Source of the DNA: Ruminococcus sp.
Lineage (GTDB): Bacteria > Bacillota > Clostridia > Oscillospirales > Ruminococcaceae
DNA: 64,000 nucleotides
Reading direction: 5' to 3'
Assembly (NCBI GenBank): GCA_021202895.1
Contig: JAJQCE010000003.1
Span: 1 to 64,000, forward strand
Shown: positions 9,037 to 15,900 of the stretch, piece after piece
How the letters are laid out: each line of letters begins with the position of its first letter
Position numbering within the stretch: the stretch's first letter is position 1
Made by a program: the position numbers and the translations under genes
Notes under the pieces: generated by a model
What the model was told of the DNA's origin: nothing
Seen by the model: the letters and a program-made list of their open reading frames with translations, nothing else
Databases searched by the model: none

Positions 9037-9989
9037 TCCTTACCGCTCTCCTCTACACTAAGTCCCTCTCCGTCCGAAAGAAAGGTTATACTCCCATCCT
9101 CTGCGGTTATGTAAACTGTTGGCGAATATTTTTTTATCCTTATAAGCGTTTCCTCGTCGGGATGACCATACTTGTTGTCTACTCCGCAGGAAATAACCGT
9201 GTAGCTTGGCATTACTGCGGCAAGAAATTCCGAGCTGCTTGAGGTGTCGCTGCCGTGATGAGCCGCTTTAAGCACATCTGCCGAAAGATCTACGTTGCGC
9301 TCTAAAAATTCCGCTTCTTCCTCAAGCTCGCAGTCGCCTGTTATCAAAAAGCTGTTTTCTCCGTGAATTATCTTGACGAGAACAGAGTAGTTGTTCTTGC
9401 TTGAATATTCTCCCTGTGGAGCGTAGGTTTGTATCTCGCACGAGCCGAGAGTAAAGCTTTCGTCCGCCGCCGCATGGAATTTCAAATCCTTAGCATCCAT
9501 TGAATCGAGAAGATTCTCATAAACCGCCGTTGTCGGGACAAGCGAATCAGGCATTTGTGTCGTTATAATCGTGCCAATTTCAAAGGTGTCTACAATTTCA
9601 GCCGCTTCACCCATGTGATCTGCATCCATATGCGTTATCACAAAGTATTCAAGCTCCTCTACACCCTCGTCCTCAAGGTGGTTGATCACCGTGTTGTCGC
9701 TGTCGCGATCTCCTGTGTCAATCAGCATATAGCTGCCGTCCGAGCAGACAAGTGTTGAATCGCCCTGACCCACATCAATAAATTCAACGGTCGTGTCAGC
9801 CTCCTCCTGCGCTTCGCTCTTTTCAACGGTAACCGATGATGAGGAGCTGTCAGTGTCGGGAAGTCCATTTTTGCCGATATAGTACGAAGCTAACGCTATA
9901 ATAAGCACAAAAATCGAAAAGAGCAAATCCTTTACAAATTTTTTTTGACTTCTGCTAGGCTTCTTTTTTGATTTCTTTGAATCTGCCAT
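9033..9989 (-). CDS. ComEC/Rec2-type metallo-beta-lactamase-fold protein, membrane-anchored
   Basis: 318 residues. A Lys/Ser-rich cytosolic start is followed by one membrane segment (about residues 22-42, LLFSIFVLIIALASYYIG), an acidic linker and an extracellular MBL domain. Metal-ligand motifs are THMDADHMGEA near residue 118 (HxDxDH), FLITGDCE and AAHHGSD. The domain resembles the C-terminal nuclease-like MBL domain of the ComEC DNA-uptake channel, but the channel part is absent. Proteins like this are thought to be secreted nucleases or phosphodiesterases; the substrate here is unknown. It follows ftsK by 9 bp and overlaps DUF3006 by 4 bp, so it is in the same operon. Confidence 0.85.
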   Translation of the reverse strand: MADSKKSKKKPSRSQKKFVKDLLFSIFVLIIALASYYIGKNGLPDTDSSSSSVTVEKSEAQEEADTTVEFIDVGQGDSTLVCSDGSYMLIDTGDRDSDNTVINHLEDEGVEELEYFVITHMDADHMGEAAEIVDTFEIGTIITTQMPDSLVPTTAVYENLLDSMDAKDLKFHAAADESFTLGSCEIQTYAPQGEYSSKNNYSVLVKIIHGENSFLITGDCELEEEAEFLERNVDLSADVLKAAHHGSDTSSSSEFLAAVMPSYTVISCGVDNKYGHPDEETLIRIKKYSPTVYITAEDGSITFLSDGEGLSVEESGKE

Positions 9990-9998
9990 TTTTTACCT

Positions 9999-12494
9999 CT
10001 ATTTTCCTTGTCGCTCGTACCATTCTTCCTTGGTAAGATAAATCTTTCTCGGCTTTGCGCCCTCCTGCGGCCCTATAATTCCCATAGCTTCAATGTCGTC
10101 CATTATCCTTGCTGCTCTCGGGAAACCAAGCTTTAGCTTGCGCTGTAAAAACGCAGTGGAGGCATTGCCTGTTTCAACAATAATCGTTATCGCCTGATTA
10201 ACTAAATCATCATCAGGGTTAATTGAAATTTCCGCTTCGTCCTCGTTCTTAGGCTTAGGCATATTTTCCTCAACCTCGTGAATTACATTCTGATCGTACT
10301 CTGCTCCCTGCTCGTTTTTCAGGAAGCTTACTACCGCTTTAATTTCTGCTGTAGAAGAAAATCCGCTCTGAATACGAAGCGGTTTAGGATAGCCTACAGG
10401 CTTGTAAAGCATATCGCCCTTGCCGAGAAGCTTTTCCGCTCCCACTTCGTCTAAAATTACGCGAGAGTCTGTGTTGTTTGAAACCATAAGCGCAGTTCTT
10501 GACGGAATGTTTGCCTTGATAAGTCCTGTGAGTACGTCCACTCTCGGCGACTGTGTGGCTATAAGCATATGCATTCCTGCCGCACGGGCAAGCTGTGCTA
10601 AGCGCATTACCGATTCCTCAACCTCGTTTTTTGCCGCAAGCATAAGGTCTGCAAACTCGTCAACGACAATTACAATCTGTTCAAGCGGAGTACGCTCACA
10701 TTCAGGGTCGCTTTGCCGCATTTCCTCAACCATAGCGTTGTAGTCCTCAAGATTTTTGGTACCGTTAGCTTCAAACAGCTTGTAGCGGCGCATCATTTCG
10801 TTCACCGCCCAGCTCAAAGCTCCCGCAGCTTTAAGAGGCTCGGTTACAACCGGAATCAGCAGATGAGGTATGCCGTTGTAGACTGGAAACTCAACCTTTT
10901 TCGGGTCTATAAGTATAAGCTTAACCTCGTCAGGGGAGGCATGATAGAGAATGTTAAGTATAATCGAATTGGTAAAAACGCTCTTTCCTGAACCTGTAGT
11001 TCCTGCAATAAGCATATGCGGCATATTCGCAATGTTTCCGATTATAATATTGCCCTCTATGTCCTTGCCCACCGCAAAGGAAAGCTTGCCCTTTGCACGG
11101 CGGTAGTCCTCGCTGTCTATAAGTTCACGCATTGACACATTGTCTCGGTGGTTGTTCGGTATCTCTATTCCTATAGCAGGCTTACCAGGAATCGGTGCTT
11201 CAATACGCACGCTGTCTGCGGCTAAATTAAGTGCTATGTCGTCAGCCAGTGATGTTACCTGCTTTACCTTGACGCCTGCCGCAGGCTGAAGCTCAAAGCG
11301 TGTTACCGACGGACCACGGTGTATGCCGACAATTCTCGTTTTAACGCCGAACGTTTCAAGCGTTTCCACAAGCTTTGAGGATTTGTCGGAGATTTCACGC
11401 TGAATGTCCTCGTCAGAAGCCGTTCTGTTTGTTTCCTCAAGCAACTCGACAGGCGGATAAACATAGGTTGAAACCTTTTCTGTTTTTTCGCTTTCAAACA
11501 TAGCGGTTTGCCCGTTAGGCTCTACTATAACATTTTCTTTTCTGCGTTTCTTACTCTTAGGCTCTTTCGCAGCGTTCTTTATAAGCTCGTCAAGCGCAAT
11601 CTGTTCGGCAAGCTTTTGCTTTTCAACCTTAACCTGCTGTGACGGCGAAAGCTCTTTTTCGTTCTCGTCAGACAGTGGAGCTTCAAATTCCTCCGCACGC
11701 TTTTTAGCCTCCTCCTCTTCACGCCTTAAGGACGCTAAATGCACCATCGCAAAGTCTGTGCTGCGCTTTTTCCTCTCTCTTTTTGGCTGTTCTACAGGCT
11801 GCGGAGGGAAAAACTCCTGCTCGTTTTCACGCTGTGCCGCACGCTCCGCTCTGTCCTGCGCTATCGCCCTTGCAGAGCCTGTGAAGGGCTTGGACAAGGC
11901 TCTCAAAAGCTGCGGAAGAGTTATATCAGAAAGCAGAAGCGCAAAAAGAATTATCAGCAAAATTATCAGAATTTTTGCTCCTAAGCTTCCGAAAAGGCTC
12001 ACCAGCGACCAACCAAAAACTGCGCCTGCGAGTCCGCCGCCGTTTAAGCTTACTCCCTCAAGGTAAAGCCCTCTTAGCTTGAGCCAGAAGCTTGCTCCCT
12101 CAACCTCGCCGCCGAAGAAAATCTGCGCCGCTCCGCTTAGAAGCAGAATCATCACCAACCCCTGCACAGCCCTTGAAATTACTGCGCTTTTGGACTTTTC
12201 CGAAGCGATAGTGAGCGCCATGTAGATTATGAAAATGCCGAATACAAAAACGCTTGCGCCTAACATACCTCTGTTAAAGTCATAGAGAATTTTCCACAGT
12301 CCATCACCCTTGACAAAGGTAAGTATAATCTCAAATATCCCGTAAAAGAAAAGTACAAAAGACCAAAAACGGCGAAGCTCTCTGAATTTAGCCTGATCCG
12401 CCGTGGAAGCTTTATTGTTCTTTTTAGCTGAAGCTGAAGACGTAGATTTTGTTTTTGCCGCCGTCTTAGATGAACCTGTTTTCTTTTCCGCCAA
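9999..12494 (-). CDS. ftsK: DNA translocase FtsK/SpoIIIE
   Basis: This protein pumps chromosomal DNA through the division or sporulation septum. I place the start at the TTG at 12494, giving 831 residues, because AAGAGG lies 8 nt upstream; the open frame extends to 12602 but would overlap tepA by 65 bp. After a Lys/Ser/Thr-rich start come four membrane segments (residues about 35-190), a charged linker rich in Glu/Lys/Arg, then the motor. Walker A is AGTTGSGKS near residue 497 and Walker B IVVDEFADLML near 608. The last 65 residues form the winged-helix gamma domain (QRKLKLGFPRAARIMDDIE) that reads KOPS/SRS sequences. The tepA-spoIIIE order matches Bacillus ymfB-spoIIIE. Whether it acts mainly as FtsK or as SpoIIIE cannot be told. 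Confidence 0.95.
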   Translation of the reverse strand: MAEKKTGSSKTAAKTKSTSSASAKKNNKASTADQAKFRELRRFWSFVLFFYGIFEIILTFVKGDGLWKILYDFNRGMLGASVFVFGIFIIYMALTIASEKSKSAVISRAVQGLVMILLLSGAAQIFFGGEVEGASFWLKLRGLYLEGVSLNGGGLAGAVFGWSLVSLFGSLGAKILIILLIILFALLLSDITLPQLLRALSKPFTGSARAIAQDRAERAAQRENEQEFFPPQPVEQPKRERKKRSTDFAMVHLASLRREEEEAKKRAEEFEAPLSDENEKELSPSQQVKVEKQKLAEQIALDELIKNAAKEPKSKKRRKENVIVEPNGQTAMFESEKTEKVSTYVYPPVELLEETNRTASDEDIQREISDKSSKLVETLETFGVKTRIVGIHRGPSVTRFELQPAAGVKVKQVTSLADDIALNLAADSVRIEAPIPGKPAIGIEIPNNHRDNVSMRELIDSEDYRRAKGKLSFAVGKDIEGNIIIGNIANMPHMLIAGTTGSGKSVFTNSIILNILYHASPDEVKLILIDPKKVEFPVYNGIPHLLIPVVTEPLKAAGALSWAVNEMMRRYKLFEANGTKNLEDYNAMVEEMRQSDPECERTPLEQIVIVVDEFADLMLAAKNEVEESVMRLAQLARAAGMHMLIATQSPRVDVLTGLIKANIPSRTALMVSNNTDSRVILDEVGAEKLLGKGDMLYKPVGYPKPLRIQSGFSSTAEIKAVVSFLKNEQGAEYDQNVIHEVEENMPKPKNEDEAEISINPDDDLVNQAITIIVETGNASTAFLQRKLKLGFPRAARIMDDIEAMGIIGPQEGAKPRKIYLTKEEWYERQGK

Positions 12495-12537
12495 TTTATG
12501 TACCTCTTTTTCTATGTATGCGGACTTTTTTGTCCGC

Positions 12538-13326
12538 TTAGTTTTTTTCAATTTCCTTGTAAAGCCAGTCAATAGCGTCCGAAAGTCCGCCGAGCGAATC
12601 AATCAGACCGCAGTCAACCGCTGCTTGTCCGTCAATAACCGTTCCCATATCCATTACAATTTCGCCTGTCGCCATCATAAGCTCACGGAATTTCTTTTCA
12701 CCTATAGACGAATTTTGAGTGATAAATCGTACAATTCTGTCCTGCATTTTTTGAAAGTAGAAAATAGTCTGCTCTACTCCGACAACAGGACCGTTCATTC
12801 TGACAGGGTGGATAGTCATCGTTGCGCTGGGAACAATAAACGAACGTTTGGCGCAGACTGCAAGCGGTACGCCGATAGAATGACCGCCGCCTAAAACAAT
12901 AGACGCAGTAGGCTTTTTCATTCCTGCAACAAGCTCCGCAATCGCAAGCCCTGCTTCAACATCGCCGCCTACAGTGTTAATCACAATCAGCAACCCGTCA
13001 ACACTTTCGTCTTGCTCAACTGCTACAAGAGCGGGAATGATATGCTCGTACTTTGTAGTTTTGTTGTCGGGTGGGAGAATGTAATGACCCTCTACCTGAC
13101 CTATAATGGTTAAGCAACTGATATTATGCTTGCCGCCCGAAGCAGAAGCTATTCCGAACTCCTTTATCGAAGCTCCGTTTTGCTCGACTGCGTCTTTTTC
13201 TTCACACGGTGCCAAAGCAGGCTCGGCGTTGTCTGAAAAGCTCCACTGTGACAGCGCAAAGCAGTAATCGCCGCTGAAATAGTCTGTTTTAATTTTTTTA
13301 TTCTTATGCTTTTTTGACTTTGACAT
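12538..13326 (-). CDS. tepA: TepA-like ClpP-fold serine protease
   Basis: A 262-residue protein of the ClpP/crotonase fold related to Bacillus TepA (YmfB), described as a translocation-enhancing peptidase. The first 65 residues are variable and charged; the ClpP-like core starts near residue 72. Core features are [19 protein letters not shown], the serine elbow GGGHSIG (Ser near residue 150), and [13 protein letters not shown], which holds the catalytic His. GGAGG lies well placed before the ATG. It is first in the operon that continues into ftsK 43 bp later, and a strong promoter lies upstream at 13437-13465. There is no signal peptide, so it is cytosolic. Its role, possibly in sporulation or secretion, is taken from homologs. 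Confidence 0.88.
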   Translation of the reverse strand: MSKSKKHKNKKIKTDYFSGDYCFALSQWSFSDNAEPALAPCEEKDAVEQNGASIKEFGIASASGGKHNISCLTIIGQVEGHYILPPDNKTTKYEHIIPALVAVEQDESVDGLLIVINTVGGDVEAGLAIAELVAGMKKPTASIVLGGGHSIGVPLAVCAKRSFIVPSATMTIHPVRMNGPVVGVEQTIFYFQKMQDRIVRFITQNSSIGEKKFRELMMATGEIVMDMGTVIDGQAAVDCGLIDSLGGLSDAIDWLYKEIEKN

Positions 13327-13436
13327 ATAAAAACCTCCGCATTGCCTTTGCGCTTCTTATGTATATTATGAGCGATAGTCTCAAAAAATATGCGCAAAAA
13401 ACATTTAGCTACGAGGCTTTAATTCTTCCTATTTTA

Positions 13437-13465
13437 ATTATAACACATAAGAGCGAATTTGTCAA
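13437..13465 (-). promoter_or_regulatory. Promoter of the tepA-ftsK-MBL operon
   Basis: Consensus TTGACA (13460-13465) and TATAAT (13437-13442) on the minus strand with a 17-bp spacer. It diverges from the pth promoter about 80 bp away. The rest of the 341-bp tepA-pth gap (13327-13667) contains no other feature I can support. Confidence 0.88.
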
Positions 13466-13546
13466 GTCAAAGAGAAAGAATATGCTGTATTTTGCCTGCT
13501 TGTATCTGGAAAATGAGCAATAAATTTGTTTGTGCCGCATTTTTGC

Positions 13547-13575
13547 TTGACATAAAAAACAAAATGTGCTATAAT
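13547..13575 (+). promoter_or_regulatory. Promoter of pth
   Basis: Full consensus TTGACA (13547-13552), a 17-bp spacer and TATAAT (13570-13575), leaving a leader of about 85 nt. Confidence 0.9.
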
Positions 13576-13667
13576 AATTCAAGCAAGCAGTTTAAAGACT
13601 GTACAGGGTATGTTGAAACTCTGAAAGCCTAAACGTTGATTTTAACAATTTTTTTGGAGAAAAAAGT

Positions 13668-14291
13668 ATGAGCATCTGGGACGCATTTAATAAAATTTCG
13701 TCGCCTAAGTCAAACTTAGGCGGCAGGATAGAATACATCATTGCAGGGCTTGGAAATCCCGGGATTTCCTATGAGGGTTCAAGGCATAACGCAGGATTTA
13801 TGGCGGTTGAAGCTTTAGAAAAAAAATATGGCTTTGAACTTAAAAGTCATAAATTCAAAGCTCTTGTCGGCGAAGCGGTGATTGCGGACAAGCGTGTCTT
13901 GGTTTTAAAGCCGCAGACCTATATGAACAACAGCGGCGAAGCGATAGCTCAGGCGGCTGATTTTTACAAGCTTGACGCTGACAACATAATCGTAATTTTT
14001 GACGATATTTCGCTTGAACCTGGGAATATCCGTATCAGACGAAAGGGAAGCTCAGGCGGTCATAATGGAATTAAGAGTATAATTGAACTGCTTGATTCGG
14101 AGGATTTTCCTCGTATCAAGCTTGGAGTGGGCGCAAAGCCGCACAGGGATTATGATCTTGCCGACTGGGTTCTCGGAAAATTCACCGATGAGCAAAGGCA
14201 GTCTTTTGATTCAAGGCTTGACGATGTTTGTGATGCTGTAGAGCTTATTTTAAGCGGCAAAATCGATGAGGCTATGAATAACTACAACTAG
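13668..14291 (+). CDS. pth: Peptidyl-tRNA hydrolase
   Basis: A 207-residue protein that frees peptides from peptidyl-tRNA dropped by stalled ribosomes, an essential cytosolic recycling step. Motifs are IAGLGNPG (with the catalytic Asn), SRHNAGF (catalytic His near residue 39), KPQTYMNNSGEA and FDDISLEPG with the conserved Asp. GSSGGHNGIKSI is the C-terminal substrate loop. The first 22 residues (MSIWDAFNKISSPKS...) precede the usual family start; they are kept because TTGGAG lies upstream of this ATG and there is no good internal start. In many Firmicutes pth is directly followed by mfd; here an XRE/membrane-protein module separates the two. Confidence 0.96.
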   Translation: MSIWDAFNKISSPKSNLGGRIEYIIAGLGNPGISYEGSRHNAGFMAVEALEKKYGFELKSHKFKALVGEAVIADKRVLVLKPQTYMNNSGEAIAQAADFYKLDADNIIVIFDDISLEPGNIRIRRKGSSGGHNGIKSIIELLDSEDFPRIKLGVGAKPHRDYDLADWVLGKFTDEQRQSFDSRLDDVCDAVELILSGKIDEAMNNYN

Positions 14292-14294
14292 AGC

Positions 14295-14317
14295 GTGTTG
14301 AACGACAGTGTCAACAC
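14295..14317. repeat. Short inverted repeat after pth
   Basis: GTGTTGA (14295-14301) and TCAACAC (14311-14317) form a perfect 7-bp stem. There is no T-tract, so it is a weak terminator candidate or an mRNA 3' end hairpin between convergent genes. Confidence 0.35.
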
Positions 14318-14334
14318 ACCCTGAATAAAATGCT

Positions 14335-14574
14335 TTAAAAATTCGTTCTCTGAGCGGATTTTTTTCTGACTTTTTTGATATTTGTCCTTCCTAAAATGTA
14401 ATCGACTGAAACATCATAGAAGTCCGCAAGTATCAAAAGATGTTCAACGGGAATGGTCAGCACTCCTCTTTCATATCTTGAATAAACTGTCTGACTTGTA
14501 AAAAGTAGCTTTGCCACTTCAGTTTGTGTCAGGTCAGCGTCCTCACGCAAATCCCGCAGTCTTTGAAAATACAT
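14335..14574 (-). CDS. XRE-family helix-turn-helix repressor, small
   Basis: 79 residues, essentially one Cro/cI-type HTH domain. Visible elements are LRDLREDADLTQTEVAKLL, then SQTVYSRYERG, the recognition helix, and LADFYDVSVDYILGRT, the standard last helices. A basic tail KKVRKKSAQR follows. There is no ligand-binding or protease-cleaved domain. AAGGAG precedes the ATG. It is divergent from two small membrane-protein genes, and the space between holds two matching palindromes flanking a strong promoter. The obvious inference is that it represses that promoter and perhaps its own. The signal that relieves repression is unknown. Confidence 0.9.
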   Translation of the reverse strand: MYFQRLRDLREDADLTQTEVAKLLFTSQTVYSRYERGVLTIPVEHLLILADFYDVSVDYILGRTNIKKVRKKSAQRTNF

Positions 14575-14616
14575 AAATTTAGCTCCTTATTTTTGTGCAT
14601 TTTGACGAAATTTATT

Positions 14617-14634
14617 TAGTACCGTTCGGTACTA
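14617..14634. promoter_or_regulatory. Predicted XRE operator 1
   Basis: TAGTACCG TT CGGTACTA: perfect 8-bp arms around a TT centre, immediately before the -35 box of the downstream promoter. It shares TAGTAC-N6-GTACTA with operator 2. Confidence 0.7.
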
Positions 14635-14663
14635 TTGACTTTATCATATTCTTGTGATATAAT
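14635..14663 (+). promoter_or_regulatory. Promoter of the small membrane-protein pair
   Basis: TTGACT (14635-14640), a 17-bp spacer and TATAAT (14658-14663). It is framed by operators 1 and 2, so bound repressor would block both the -35 side and the start site. Confidence 0.88.
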
Positions 14664-14671
14664 ATGGTTAT

Positions 14672-14689
14672 TAGTACTTTTAGGTACTA
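14672..14689. promoter_or_regulatory. Predicted XRE operator 2
   Basis: TAGTAC TTTTAG GTACTA has the same half-sites and spacing as operator 1, with centres 55 bp apart. It lies over the predicted transcription start. Confidence 0.7.
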
Positions 14690-14716
14690 AAATTTATTGC
14701 AAGAGAGGTTTTTAAA

Positions 14717-15094
14717 ATGGAAGAGGAGATTTATCTGCACAAAAAGGAGCTTGTAAAATGCCTTATTTGTGTTGCAATTGGTATTGTGGTAGGAATAGCG
14801 ATGCTGGTTGAGCAGGGCGGCTTTGGCGGAGAGTCGCTTGCTGTGGTTATTGTTGGCAGTATTTTAGTTTCGCTTTTATTCGGAATATTTATCGGTGGAG
14901 CGATAATAGGATGGATGAAGCTGCCAAGTCTGCCGTTTACAATAGGCGGCGACGCCGCATGGATATTCGTGGGATTATTCATTCAATTTATCTATCGTTT
15001 TATGGGCGCATTTTTTCTTGGCTGGGCATTTTTGCTTTACTACCTTATCAAGGATATTATTTTCCTGATTGTACATCGCACAAAAAGCGAGTAA
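14717..15094 (+). CDS. Small integral membrane protein, unknown function
   Basis: 125 residues with a short acidic/basic cytosolic start (MEEEIYLHKKELVK) and about four hydrophobic segments: residues 15-31, 41-65, 80-95 and 98-119. The middle loop holds WMKLPSLPFTIGGDAAW. I do not recognise the family. A ribosome site AAGAGAGG precedes the ATG. It is the first gene after the XRE-controlled promoter, and the next gene is another small membrane protein of similar build 54 bp later. The pair is probably one transcript. The size, four-helix layout and dedicated repressor resemble a stress- or toxin-responsive membrane module, but that is speculation. Confidence 0.75.
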   Translation: MEEEIYLHKKELVKCLICVAIGIVVGIAMLVEQGGFGGESLAVVIVGSILVSLLFGIFIGGAIIGWMKLPSLPFTIGGDAAWIFVGLFIQFIYRFMGAFFLGWAFLLYYLIKDIIFLIVHRTKSE

Positions 15095-15148
15095 AATTTT
15101 TATTAAGGCTTGAGTGACATTTGCTTTTGATATTATGGAGGATAAAAA

Positions 15149-15628
15149 ATGTTTGATGATTCGATCGGCTCTGCTGTGGCTAGGATAGTTATTAAGCTAG
15201 GCTTGTCAATAGCAGTTTTGATTTTTGGAATGAAGCTTTTGGACTTCAATAAATATACTATAAGCGAGCTTATTTTAGGCAGTATAGCTTTAGTTTTTCT
15301 GATATACATGGTGGTGACTGTTGTAGTATTTACATTAAAAATTGTCGGAATCATTGACGAATTTATCTTTCCGTTTGTTCCTAAATATTCAATCGGGGAT
15401 AGCTCCTATGGCAGCTATGAGTTCAGTATTGTTTCTGCAATAATAATTGGTGTTTTGATATATTTTGGATATAAATTTGAAAAAAATACAGCAATACCCA
15501 AGTATAACGAGATCGTTGCAGAGCTAGGGCTTAGCACTGATCAGCAGTACTATGTGTTTGCAGGGCTAGGATTACTGTTTTTTGTTGTAGATGTTATTCG
15601 CCTTATCGCTGCAATAAGAAACAATTAA
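15149..15628 (+). CDS. Small integral membrane protein, unknown function
   Basis: 159 residues with about four membrane segments (residues 13-27, 40-65, 90-107 and 133-155). A soluble loop VPKYSIGDSSYGSYEF lies between helices 2 and 3, and a short loop KFEKNTAIPKYNEIVAELG between 3 and 4. I do not recognise the family. GGAGGATAAAA precedes the ATG. It follows the first membrane protein without a promoter or terminator between them and is followed by a hairpin terminator at 15719-15759. Shared regulation by the adjacent XRE repressor is inferred from position. Confidence 0.75.
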   Translation: MFDDSIGSAVARIVIKLGLSIAVLIFGMKLLDFNKYTISELILGSIALVFLIYMVVTVVVFTLKIVGIIDEFIFPFVPKYSIGDSSYGSYEFSIVSAIIIGVLIYFGYKFEKNTAIPKYNEIVAELGLSTDQQYYVFAGLGLLFFVVDVIRLIAAIRNN

Positions 15629-15706
15629 GGGATTAGGCACACAAAAAGCACCTGACGAGTTTTTCACATTTTTGAATAAAAGCTCAATTATTTTTAGATA
15701 TTGCAC

Positions 15707-15735
15707 TTGAAAAACGGTTCCGCTTGTGGTATAAT
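15707..15735 (+). promoter_or_regulatory. Promoter of mfd
   Basis: TTGAAA (15707-15712), a 17-bp spacer and TATAAT (15730-15735). The start near 15742 rules out the upstream part of the open frame that begins at 15724 and supports the mfd start at 15901. Confidence 0.8.
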
Positions 15736-15759
15736 AAAAACAAGCGGAGCTTTTTCTTT
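15719..15759 (+). terminator. Terminator hairpin whose loop contains the mfd -10 box
   Basis: TCCGCTTGT (15719-15727) pairs perfectly with ACAAGCGGA (15740-15748) and is followed by GCTTTTTCTTT. It can end the membrane-protein transcript. The 12-nt loop contains the TATAAT of the mfd promoter. Confidence 0.7.
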
Positions 15760-15900
15760 GTAAGTAAAGCTTCAAGCTTCGGCATAAATGTGCATAAAGT
15801 TGATGTATATACAGCTAAAGCTCATTTTATTAGCTTTAATAGGGCGAACATTGTCATATTTGGCAATGTCCGTCCGTTTGTGCGTGGAAGGGTAAACGGC

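Noticed and set aside
12494-12602. Longer FtsK N-terminus starting at 12602
   Set aside because: It overlaps tepA by 65 bp and lacks a ribosome site, whereas TTG at 12494 has AAGAGG at proper spacing.
12403-12894. 163-codon forward open frame across the ftsK-tepA junction
   Set aside because: It is antisense to two well-supported genes and has no ribosome site or recognisable domain.
15724-15900. 59-residue N-terminal extension of Mfd
   Set aside because: The mfd promoter and start site lie inside it, and the extension does not look like Mfd.
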